Positions 1 to 4,965 of a stretch of 5,963 nucleotides of DNA are shown one piece after another. The DNA comes from Afipia sp. (lineage in GTDB: Bacteria; Pseudomonadota; Alphaproteobacteria; Rhizobiales; Xanthobacteraceae). The position numbers were made by a program, and so were the translations under genes. Every line of letters begins with the position of its first letter. The stretch's first letter is position 1. The notes below the pieces were generated by a model that searched no databases, was not told where the DNA came from, and worked only from the letters and a program-made list of their open reading frames with translations. Where the stretch lies: NCBI GenBank assembly GCA_020056155.1, contig JAGVII010000710.1, positions 1 to 5,963 of the forward strand, read 5' to 3'.

Positions 1-98
1 CCCCGGGCGAGATCAAATCGGAGAGGTGGGCGACATCGTCTCGGAATCCCCGGGCGACTTCATATCGGTACACCCGGGCGACTTCGTCGGAATCCGCA
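1..98. repeat. Four imperfect 24-bp direct repeats, possible IS21-family terminus
   Basis: GGGCGA recurs at 5, 28, 52 and 76, a period of 23-24 bp. Each copy is followed by a related A/C-TC...TCGG tail; the fullest form is CCCGGGCGACTTC then a TCGG core. Read on the minus strand the unit is a GATTCCGA block, then GAAGTCGCCCGG. The array probably continues off the left edge. IS21-family elements are known to carry several repeats near their ends that act as transposase-binding sites, and this pattern resembles ones I associate with that family in rhizobia. No istA or istB coding sequence is in the window, so the element, if present, lies to the left. Its tip would fall at about 98-110. The repeat is seen directly; the IS assignment is inference. 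Confidence 0.5.
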
Positions 99-323
99 CT
101 GTGTTCGACATAGTGTTTTCCCGAAACAACGTGTTGCCGCCAATATGAGCGTGTTTCGCCGTTGCGCAACTTCGCCGGGGAGACCCTGGAGCCCTCCCCC
201 TATGCGTATTGGAATGCTGCAATGGGCGTATGGGAATGACGTGTGATTATGCGTATCCTTTTTTGGAGGGCGGGCCGGTCTTCCGGGGGGAAGTGTTTAA
301 AGTCGCCCCGCCTAGATTTTGGG

Positions 324-339
324 GTCTCCCGGGGGAGAC
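324..339. repeat. Inverted repeat (GTCTCC/GGAGAC)
   Basis: GTCTCC at 324-329 pairs perfectly with GGAGAC at 334-339 across CGGG. No T-tract follows on either strand, so it is not an obvious terminator. Its role is unknown. Confidence 0.4.
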
Positions 340-367
340 GCAAGGGTCTCGGGGACACCTTGACTTT

Positions 368-384
368 TAGGACAAAACGTCCTA
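368..384. repeat. Inverted repeat TAGGAC-N5-GTCCTA
   Basis: TAGGAC (368-373) and GTCCTA (379-384) are perfect inverted copies around AAAAC. The dyad is AT-richer than its surroundings and stands alone in the gap. It could be an operator or recombination-site half-pair. The nearest gene, the DUF3800 gene, ends toward it, so it is not that gene's promoter. Confidence 0.4.
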
Positions 385-423
385 TTTAGGGATCAAATGG
401 ATTGGGAATGCTCGATCGGCGCT

Positions 424-457
424 GGGCCTCGGTGAACACCGGGGCCCTTCGCTTTTT
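424..457. terminator. Hairpin terminator after the DUF3800 gene, stronger on the plus strand
   Basis: GGGCC-T-CGGTG (424-434) pairs with CACCG-G-GGCCC (437-447). On the plus strand the central T/G forms a wobble pair, giving an 11-bp stem with a very tight loop, and it is followed by TTCGCTTTTT. It starts 14 bp beyond the DUF3800 stop codon, so it may end that minus-strand transcript. On that strand, however, the T-tract is missing and the stem has one C/A mismatch. It may act both ways, or insulate the gene from plus-strand transcription coming from the left. Confidence 0.55.
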
Positions 458-460
458 GGG

Positions 461-1198
461 CTAGGGGAAAATCTTCAAGCCGTAGCCCTCGATCTTGCCG
501 TTAGGGCTCGCCCGAAATTTGGACTTCAGGGCATCATAGGCCCGGTTGGGCTGATCTGGCTTGATGACGTGGCGCCCAATGGGGTGTGCGACAAGGTCAG
601 CCAACTGTAGGCCGGTCGAGTTGTGCTTCTTGTCCATGAAGCGGATTTCGAGGTTCTGCATCTTGCCGACGGCGTTTTGACCGTCGCAGATCCTGCGAAA
701 CTCCAGCTCCAGCTTCGCATCCTCGGTCTTGCCACGGCATTCGACCTGCAAATGGGTCTGGACGTTCGCCTGGCCCTTGTCGATCAGGAAACGCTGCAGG
801 CGCTCCATGCAGAAGCCCAGGGCAATGCTGTAGGGGTCCGCCGGGTCGCTGTATTTCTTGACGTGCTTAGCCTTGTCGATGACCGCGGCAATGAGTGTGA
901 ATTCAGCGTCGCCGATCAGCTGGGTTACCCGGTCGATGAACGATGCCCGCGTGTTAGGATTTAGCAGGATGTTGAAATCGCCGGTCGCCTTGCGGATTTC
1001 ATGACCGTGCAGCACTATGCTGTCATGGCCCCAGAAGTCGAATTTGAACCGCTGGAAAGCCGGCACGATCTTTTCGATGTATTTGGCCTTTTCGACCACG
1101 CAAAAGGCGAGCGCGAAAACCGGGTGATCCGGGTTGATGTTGGTGAGGCCGTGATCGCCGCTTTCGTCGATGTAGACAATGTATTCGCTGTAATTCAT
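461..1198 (-). CDS. DUF3800 domain-containing protein
   Basis: This 245-residue protein belongs to the DUF3800 family. The diagnostic motif is near the N-terminus: YIDESGDHG at about residues 9-17, with acidic D11, E12 and D15. A central LHGHEIR (about 63-69) and a C-terminal GLQLADLVAHPIGRH (about 196-210) supply further conserved His/Glu/Asp residues. This acidic pattern has led to suggestions of an RNase H-like nuclease fold, but to my knowledge no general biochemical activity is established. Length is normal for the family and the frame is intact. The ATG at 1198 sits just before the conserved core; no strong Shine-Dalgarno precedes it (a GGGG lies about 12 nt upstream). The gene is transcribed alone, leftward into a hairpin, and diverges from the beta family gene. 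DUF3800 genes are common on mobile elements and near defence genes, so a defence role is possible here but inferred. Confidence 0.88.
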   Translation of the reverse strand: MNYSEYIVYIDESGDHGLTNINPDHPVFALAFCVVEKAKYIEKIVPAFQRFKFDFWGHDSIVLHGHEIRKATGDFNILLNPNTRASFIDRVTQLIGDAEFTLIAAVIDKAKHVKKYSDPADPYSIALGFCMERLQRFLIDKGQANVQTHLQVECRGKTEDAKLELEFRRICDGQNAVGKMQNLEIRFMDKKHNSTGLQLADLVAHPIGRHVIKPDQPNRAYDALKSKFRASPNGKIEGYGLKIFP

Positions 1199-1228
1199 GG
1201 CGAGACGTTACCCCAAGTCGACGCTGGG

Positions 1229-1243
1229 GCCAGCTTGGCTGGC
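1229..1243. promoter_or_regulatory. Inverted repeat upstream of the DUF3800 gene
   Basis: GCCAGC-TTG-GCTGGC is a perfect 6-bp dyad about 30 bp upstream of the DUF3800 ATG. It could be an operator or a hairpin in the 5' leader. No clear -35/-10 pair was found around it. Confidence 0.3.
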
Positions 1244-1395
1244 TCATAATCGACCGCTATTCGAGCACGGAGCCGTTCGCAGCTTGACCCAATCGAGAAA
1301 CCAGCGGCCGTTACAGGGACAGGATGTCTCGAAAGGCTAGAGGTTAGACGTACGCCCGCTTGGGTCCTCATTTGCATACTCTCGCAAGTTTTTAG

Positions 1396-1431
1396 AGAGG
1401 CCCGATCGAGCATCCGCTCCGGGCCTCTTTT
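1396..1431 (+). terminator. Orphan rho-independent terminator
   Basis: AGAGGCCCG (1396-1404) pairs perfectly with CGGGCCTCT (1420-1428), with an inner GAGC/GCTC stem (1408-1411 and 1416-1419) and an ATCC loop. TTTT follows at 1428-1431. The T-tract is only on the plus strand. No plus-strand gene lies upstream: 1199-1395 is non-coding and the preceding gene runs leftward. It may end a small RNA, or be left over from a lost gene. It also shields the beta family promoter downstream. Confidence 0.65.
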
Positions 1432-1551
1432 CCCAATTTAGCCCGTTGAAAATGCGAGCTATTCCGCGATGCACCGTCCATCGTGGGCCGGCCCTTCATG
1501 GCGAGCTTTTTGGGACCGCAGTCAAAATTTCGCAACAAAATGGGGAGCCGA

Positions 1552-1580
1552 TTGACAGTTCCATCAAAATTGTCTACATA
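1552..1580 (+). promoter_or_regulatory. Predicted sigma-70-type promoter for the beta family gene
   Basis: A perfect TTGACA (1552-1557) is followed after exactly 17 bp by TACATA (1575-1580), a moderate -10 match. The likely start near 1587 would leave a leader of roughly 45 nt before the GTG start. The surrounding sequence is AT-rich relative to the genes. No operator dyad is obvious. Confidence 0.55.
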
Positions 1581-1623
1581 AATGCCAGCCTGATTGTGGT
1601 GACGCCATTTTGTAATCAATTCT

Positions 1624-1628
1624 GGAGG
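1624..1628 (+). promoter_or_regulatory. Ribosome binding site fixing the GTG start of the beta family gene
   Basis: GGAGG lies 5 nt before the GTG at 1634. The strong Shine-Dalgarno sequence supports this non-ATG start, and the conserved N-terminal YVPILK motif follows within six codons. Confidence 0.7.
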
Positions 1629-1633
1629 CCTTT

Positions 1634-2731
1634 GTGTTCAATCATCGCCATTACGTGCCAATTTTGAAATGGAAAATGGGAGAGTACCAGGCGCTCAGCC
1701 GCCTGGCGGGGCCGGTCAAGGACCGCATCACCCCCCTCCTCGAAATCCCCCCGGTCGGGTTCGACTTCGAGACGCAGCGGAACAAGGAGAGCGCAGACGA
1801 CCACCTGGGCGACTTCGGCAAGCGCCTGAAATCCAAGTGGCAGGCCCGGCCCTGCTTTGTTGACTTGAAGCACCTGCCCGCGGCGACCCGATGCGCTGGG
1901 GGACGCCACTGCGTCGAGGTTCTGTTCGAGACTGCCCGCGCCGAAGGCTGCGCGGCCATCCCGGTCGTCAGTTTCGCAAACGACGCCGCATTCCTGGCGG
2001 CCGTGGCCACCGTTTCCCGGCAGGACCGGCGCGGCGTCTGCCTGCGCCTGTCCCTTCCCGACTTCGACCGGCACAATCTCCAGGCCGACATCGAGAACCT
2101 GCTGCGCCCCATGGCGGACGGCTATGGCGAATGCGACCTGGTGATCGATCTCGGCACGCCGACCTATGTGCCGATCGCGATCATGGTGACGATCATGCAG
2201 ACGCTGATGGCCCGGGTCCCCATGCTCAACCAATGGCGCACCGTCACCATCGCCGGCACGTCCTACCCGAACTCGGTGGCGAACATCGCCGCGCCGTACC
2301 AGTTGCTGCCGCGCCATGAATGGCAGGCTTATCGCGCGTTCATCGCAACCATCGGTCACGAGACGCGGATACCGACCTTCGGGGACTACGCCGTCGCCCA
2401 CCCTGACCTGGTCGAGCTCGACATGCGGATGATTAAGCCGTTCGCGAAGCTGCGCTACACCATCACCGACCACTGGCATGTCGCCCGCGGGACGCCGGTA
2501 CGGACCCACGGCTTCGGCCAGTACCAGCAGATGTGCGCGACGCTGGTTGCCCTGCCTTATTTCAGTGGCCGCGCGTTCTCGGCCGGCGACGCCTATATCG
2601 CGGACTGCGCGGCAGGCACCGTCACGACGGGAAATCTGTCGACGTGGGTGTGGGTGTCGACGAACCGGCATCTGACGAAGGTGGTCGATGACCTCGCCAG
2701 CGCGCACGCGCTTTCAGTCGCTGCCGAATAA
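1634..2731 (+). CDS. Beta family protein (T4 beta protein-like, PF14350 type)
   Basis: This 365-residue protein has the features of the beta family, named after a T4 phage protein. It opens with YVPILKWKMGEYQAL (about residues 6-20), then ITPLLEIPP (about 33-41) and RPCFVDL. The C-terminal half holds FGDYAVAHPDL, then KLRYTITDHWHVARG (about residues 275-289), a GQYQQM segment, and a closing Trp-rich TWVWVSTNRHLTKVV near residues 336-350. The biochemical function is unknown; I see no membrane segment or signal peptide. The start is GTG, set by a GGAGG 5 nt upstream, and a TTGACA-17-TACATA promoter lies in front. Its 3' end overlaps the convergent sce7726-family gene by 110 bp. Proteins of the related sce7725 family are typically encoded beside sce7726 proteins, so a joint function is likely. 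A defence role is my inference from that pairing and the island setting. Confidence 0.83.
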   Translation: MFNHRHYVPILKWKMGEYQALSRLAGPVKDRITPLLEIPPVGFDFETQRNKESADDHLGDFGKRLKSKWQARPCFVDLKHLPAATRCAGGRHCVEVLFETARAEGCAAIPVVSFANDAAFLAAVATVSRQDRRGVCLRLSLPDFDRHNLQADIENLLRPMADGYGECDLVIDLGTPTYVPIAIMVTIMQTLMARVPMLNQWRTVTIAGTSYPNSVANIAAPYQLLPRHEWQAYRAFIATIGHETRIPTFGDYAVAHPDLVELDMRMIKPFAKLRYTITDHWHVARGTPVRTHGFGQYQQMCATLVALPYFSGRAFSAGDAYIADCAAGTVTTGNLSTWVWVSTNRHLTKVVDDLASAHALSVAAE

Positions 2732-3254
2732 GCGGCCGAAGCTCCTGCAGGTCGACGGTTTCGGCCAGGTATTTGTAGAGAACGCCGCGCGGTTTTCTGA
2801 GCAAAGCCGGCGGTGCGCCGCGCTCCTGGAGGATTTCAACGACTTCCGGTCGCCAGAGCAATTCGGCCAGGGCGAGCGGATCGATGGTGGGGTTCTGCGC
2901 AAAGGCCTGCGCAGTCTCGAAGCTGATGCCGCCACGCGGTCCCGCCGTCACGACCTTGATACCCCACCATTGCGGGATCAGCGGCTTCGCCTTCTCCAAA
3001 TGGCGCTCGCCGACAACGAGCGTCGCCCGGTCCAGGACGAGCCCATAAGTGGCGATCTGGGCGGGAAGCCGTTCCAGCGTGTCTGAATCGCTTTTGATCT
3101 CGTAACCGTGCAGGTAGCCATTTACGACGGCGATATCGACCCGGCAGGTGCCATGACGCAGGCCCAACTCGTCGAGCACCAAAGTGTCGGCGTCGCCGTG
3201 ATGCTCTTTCAGCACCTTTCGGTGCAGAGCCTGTCTGACATCCCGATCTCGCAC
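2622..3254 (-). CDS. sce7726 family protein, PD-(D/E)XK nuclease-like
   Basis: This 210-residue protein matches the sce7726 family, named for a Sorangium cellulosum protein. It starts MRDRDVRQAL, followed by LDELGL (E29), CRVDIAVVNGYLHGYEIKSD (about 37-56) and then DTLERLPAQI. D40, E52 and K54 form a D-(X)11-E-X-K arrangement typical of PD-(D/E)XK nucleases; the nuclease role is inferred from this motif. Conserved helices follow to about residue 187. The last ~25 residues are Arg/Pro/Ser/Thr-rich and are encoded antisense to the beta family C-terminus, so they look like an added tail. The GTG start at 3254 has GAGG 8 nt upstream. Relatives are usually adjacent to sce7725/beta-type genes; here the partner is convergent, with a 110-bp overlap. 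Confidence 0.83.
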   Translation of the reverse strand: MRDRDVRQALHRKVLKEHHGDADTLVLDELGLRHGTCRVDIAVVNGYLHGYEIKSDSDTLERLPAQIATYGLVLDRATLVVGERHLEKAKPLIPQWWGIKVVTAGPRGGISFETAQAFAQNPTIDPLALAELLWRPEVVEILQERGAPPALLRKPRGVLYKYLAETVDLQELRPLIRQRLKARARWRGHRPPSSDAGSSTPTPTSTDFPS

Positions 3255-3460
3255 GACTAAATCCTCAGGAGGGGCGCGGCCCTAATATGCCGCGATACAG
3301 CCCAACAAACCGTTGAATCTTCGCTAGCGATCGACCTCATCGAATCACAATAGCGCCGAAGAAGCCGCGATGACCACCCGCTTTGCGGCCAGAGCGGGCA
3401 AAAAGCTGTGACCCGAGTCCTCCCGGCAACAGATGGCGGCAAGTCCCGTCCGCGTACGGC

Positions 3461-3471
3461 GTATTACATAC
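3461..3471. promoter_or_regulatory. Possible operator upstream of the ribbon-helix-helix gene
   Basis: GTATTACATAC is a short dyad (GTAT-TAC-ATAC) 39 bp before the regulator's ATG, in an AT-rich patch that continues as CTTAAGCTT. Ribbon-helix-helix proteins often repress their own genes through short dyads, so this may be an autoregulatory site. I could not define a good -35/-10 pair. Confidence 0.3.
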
Positions 3472-3509
3472 TTAAGCTTTCATTTAGGAATTGCCCGTAT
3501 GTTTTGGAC

Positions 3510-3704
3510 ATGACCAAGCGCGTGATTTCAGTTCGACTTTCGGACGAACGCCTCAAGCAACTGGATGAGGTGTGCAGCCGGCTGGGCATGAACCGCTCGC
3601 AGGTAATCGACGCCGCGTTGCGGCTGGTTCCAGAGGTGATGTCCGGAAAGGCAGAGCTACACTATGACCCCGAACGGTTTAAACGATCCGGGCAAACTGA
3701 ATAA
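3510..3704 (+). CDS. Ribbon-helix-helix (CopG/Arc-type) DNA-binding protein
   Basis: This is a 64-residue one-domain regulator. VISVRLSD (about residues 5-12) is the DNA-contacting strand. DERLKQLDEVCSRLG forms helix A, and MNRSQVIDAALRLVPEVM (about 27-44) is the turn and helix B with the usual N-R-S-Q-V signature. Such proteins dimerise, and the paired strands enter the major groove. The frame is open back to 3408, but the ATG at 3510 starts right at the strand, as in relatives, and the upstream 34 codons have no family resemblance. No good Shine-Dalgarno is visible, so initiation may be leaderless or weak. It overlaps a downstream small membrane-protein gene by 41 bp. There is no recognisable toxin partner, so I do not call it an antitoxin. 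It could be an element-maintenance or autorepressor protein. Confidence 0.8.
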   Translation: MTKRVISVRLSDERLKQLDEVCSRLGMNRSQVIDAALRLVPEVMSGKAELHYDPERFKRSGQTE

Positions 3705-3831
3705 AGACCGACTGGCGGCCCTGGTAGCCCTGCTGGTGATGGTGATGGTGGCTGCCCACAGCGGCTATCGGCTACACATTGGCCTAACTGGGATCACGTT
3801 CGAGCAAAATGCTCAGGTCACCGCCCGGTAG
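3664..3831 (+). CDS. Small predicted single-pass membrane protein overlapping the RHH gene
   Basis: A 55-residue frame begins at ATG 3664 inside the regulator gene, in the +1 frame, and ends at TAG 3829-3831. Residues 17-31 (LAALVALLVMVMVAA) form a convincing hydrophobic segment. The N-terminal side carries K11, K14 and R16, suggesting that end stays in the cytoplasm; a short polar tail of about 24 residues follows. A purine-rich GGAAAGGCAGAG about 8-20 nt upstream could serve as a ribosome site. The 41-bp overlap suggests translational coupling with the regulator. I do not recognise a family. It might be a small regulatory or toxic membrane peptide paired with the regulator, but that is speculation. 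Its shortness leaves some chance that it is a chance frame. Confidence 0.5.
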   Translation: MTPNGLNDPGKLNKDRLAALVALLVMVMVAAHSGYRLHIGLTGITFEQNAQVTAR

Positions 3832-3897
3832 CCTGGGCGATTGTTCCGGAGTGTAGGGGATGGAAAATGCCGGCTCTCCAATTCACTTCGGACTGTT

Positions 3898-4117
3898 TCA
3901 CCGATAGCCTCGCTTCTGCTTTGCGCCTATTTTGAAATCATAGCTATGTCGGCCCTTGGGACGAATACGTTTCGATCCGAACAGTGCCGGCACGCCCAAT
4001 GCGCCTCCACCTTCTCACAAGCGAGCACTCGCCAAACAGCGTGGGCTTAATATCCAGCTTGTAGTAGCGCGCCATATGCCTGCACTCATCGACGCGGGTC
4101 AGTATGATTGCGGTCAT
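3898..4117 (-). pseudogene. Decayed small WGR-domain protein gene
   Basis: From ATG 4117 the minus strand reads MTAIILTRVDECRHMARYYK, then LDIKPTLFGECSLVRRWRRI and GTVRIETYSSQ, which clearly matches a small WGR-domain protein. The frame then hits TAG at 3944-3946. The rest of the domain resumes in other frames: ADIA at about 3951-3962 in one, then YDFKIGAKQKRGYR at about 3901-3942 in another, ending in TGA at 3898-3900. Adding one base at each of the two junctions would restore a 73-residue protein, a normal size for these small WGR proteins. The signature W-G-R also reads W-R-R, because its glycine codon is now AGG. WGR domains are best known from PARP-type proteins, where they help bind DNA; the function of the small stand-alone bacterial ones is unknown. 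Three independent lesions make decay much likelier than sequencing error. Confidence 0.8.
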
Positions 4118-4260
4118 GTTATTTTCTTCTGTTCTTTTTGGGTTTGCAGTGCCCAGGATTCGGTCGAGGCATGACACAAGAAGAGTGCAGATTTCACGCA
4201 TACCCTCCTTCTCGCGATCGTTACATCCACCCAGCGCACAAATACGTCATGATGCCTTAT

Positions 4261-4370
4261 GAACTCGACTCTTGTGCAATCGCTTATGCGCTGAAACTGC
4301 CTCCGCTGGTCTTTGTGCGATCTGGCGAGTTGCGACAGGCGGAATGGACCGAGTTCAGCCTAGCTGAGGT
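4261..4370 (+). pseudogene. Fragment of a P4-type tyrosine recombinase (integrase)
   Basis: The plus strand encodes AYALKLPPLVFVRSGELRQA followed by EWTEFSLAE (core about 4279-4368). This matches the start of the catalytic domain of P4-like phage/island integrases, where the usual form is ALKLxPLVFVRPGELRxAEW. The Arg in RSGEL is the first catalytic Arg of the family. The preceding residues (YELDSCAI) may be weakly related. After FSLAE the homology stops abruptly; no following strand, no HxxR box and no catalytic Tyr region are found before the next gene. An intact integrase would be about 400 residues, so under a tenth remains. Its position near an excisionase-like gene and a tRNA fits the integrase of an old genomic island. 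Confidence 0.75.
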
Positions 4371-4393
4371 TGTTTCCTTAAGTCGCACGTCCA

Positions 4394-4576
4394 CTAGTTC
4401 GACATGTTGGCGTCAAGGAGCGCCAGAAGTGAGCGCACCAGTACTAGTCGCCGACGTCCGATCGTTGTCGTGACGATACGCCCAGCTCCTATCAACTCAT
4501 AAAGCTTCGTACGTCCCAAGCCGGTCACTTCGCATGCATCGTCAATCGTGCAGGTGAGCCGCTGGGCGAATGGCAT
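4394..4576 (-). CDS. AlpA/excisionase-like helix-turn-helix protein
   Basis: This 60-residue protein consists of one HTH domain of the MerR-like/excisionase (HTH_17) type. TIDDACEVTGLGRTKLYELI (about residues 10-29) contains the helix-turn-helix, GAGRIVTTTIGRRRLVLVRS (30-49) the wing with basic residues, and LLALLD ends it. Such proteins bind DNA near attachment sites and steer excision, or activate the integrase gene. The frame stays open to 4711, but the ATG at 4576 is preferred because MPFAQRLTCTI matches the usual start of these proteins, and the upstream 45 residues look random. No clear Shine-Dalgarno is visible. The gene is intact although the integrase beside it is only a fragment, and it lies about 390 bp from the tRNA that probably served as attachment site. 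It may be functional, or simply not yet decayed. Confidence 0.8.
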   Translation of the reverse strand: MPFAQRLTCTIDDACEVTGLGRTKLYELIGAGRIVTTTIGRRRLVLVRSLLALLDANMSN

Positions 4577-4745
4577 CGTGCTCGATTCTGCGGCTTTCGG
4601 AGCGAATAGACTGACTTGTGACTGTTGACCGCCAGTTTTCTCTCGTCGATTGTATCTCACGTAGCTCTCCAATTCGCACAAGGCTCGACAGGACAAGAGT
4701 TGATTGTGCAACGAGCAACGTCAATGCGAGCACCCGAGCGCGCTC

Positions 4746-4765
4746 GCGCACGACAGCGCACGACA
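4746..4765. repeat. Tandem duplication of GCGCACGACA
   Basis: Two perfect adjacent copies of a 10-bp unit (4746-4755 and 4756-4765), followed by another GCG. One turn of helix apart, they could bind a protein side by side, or be a replication-slippage product. Confidence 0.5.
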
Positions 4766-4908
4766 GCGATGGTTTGAATATTTCCGGACACCAAGGGCGA
4801 CGAGGAAATTTTCGCGAATGCGCCAGCCACAGTGAGGCATCGCGCCGAGAATGGTCTGCTGATGTCGGCGGCAAATTCCCCAAGCGTTCGCCGCTGTTCA
4901 CCAGCGTC

Positions 4909-4928
4909 TTATTCAACCATTATTCAAC
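4909..4928. repeat. TTATTCAAC direct repeat near the tRNA 3' end
   Basis: TTATTCAAC at 4909-4917 recurs at 4920-4928, an 11-bp period, 37 bp from the tRNA CCA end. Position and spacing suit arm-type binding sites of a tyrosine recombinase or its excisionase, but this is inferred from location only. Confidence 0.4.
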
Positions 4929-4965
4929 GAACGAGGCCGATGGCTACCTAAGTACCTGAGTTTGC

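Larger units (their letters stand above)
99..423. other. Gene-poor intergenic stretch with short repeats
   Basis: I see no convincing gene here. GTGTT occurs at 101, 113, 131 and 151. GCGTATTGGAATG (204-216) recurs as GCGTATGGGAATG (226-238) with one mismatch, and GCGTAT appears again at 251. These may be further transposon-end or protein-binding repeats. A minus-strand open frame crosses the first half, but it shows no domain, no clear ribosome site and repeat-derived sequence, so I do not call it a gene. Confidence 0.5.
4577..4965. other. Non-coding stretch between the HTH gene and tRNA-Glu
   Basis: I cannot support a gene in these 389 bp. Open frames on both strands lack recognisable domains and good start sites. 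The stretch holds two short tandem repeats (listed separately) and a GAGCGCGCTC palindrome at 4736-4745. In an integrated element this interval would contain the integrase and excisionase binding sites. I see no T-tract terminator just downstream of the tRNA. Confidence 0.45.

Noticed and set aside
1..98. CRISPR array
   Set aside because: The units are only 23-24 bp apart with no room for repeat-plus-spacer organisation, and the copies are degenerate throughout.
13..222. Minus-strand 69-codon frame at the left edge containing an 8-residue repeat (KSPG)
   Set aside because: The peptide repeat follows from the 24-bp DNA repeat, and there is no ribosome site or recognisable domain.
623..1249. 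Plus-strand frames opposite the DUF3800 gene (113 and 82 codons)
   Set aside because: They are antisense shadows of a gene with clear DUF3800 motifs.
1616..2707. Long minus-strand open frame of 363 codons opposite the beta family gene
   Set aside because: It is the mirror of a GC-rich coding sequence, is very Arg-rich with no domain, and the plus frame has family motifs, a promoter and a ribosome site.
3408..3509. N-terminal extension of the ribbon-helix-helix protein from the GTG at 3408
   Set aside because: The 34 extra residues look non-coding and cover the AT-rich putative promoter/operator; the ATG at 3510 fits the family.
3841..4050. Plus-strand 69-codon frame starting TTG
   Set aside because: It lies antisense to the recognisable WGR remnant and has no domain or ribosome site.
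4108..4473. Complete 121-residue protein containing the integrase-like segment
   Set aside because: Only about 30 residues resemble an integrase; the N-terminal part is antisense to the WGR gene leader and the C-terminal part is antisense to the HTH gene.
4542..4959. Open frames on both strands between the HTH gene and the tRNA (113 and 124 codons)
   Set aside because: They are mutually overlapping, lack start signals and family motifs, and one covers the start of the HTH gene in antisense.
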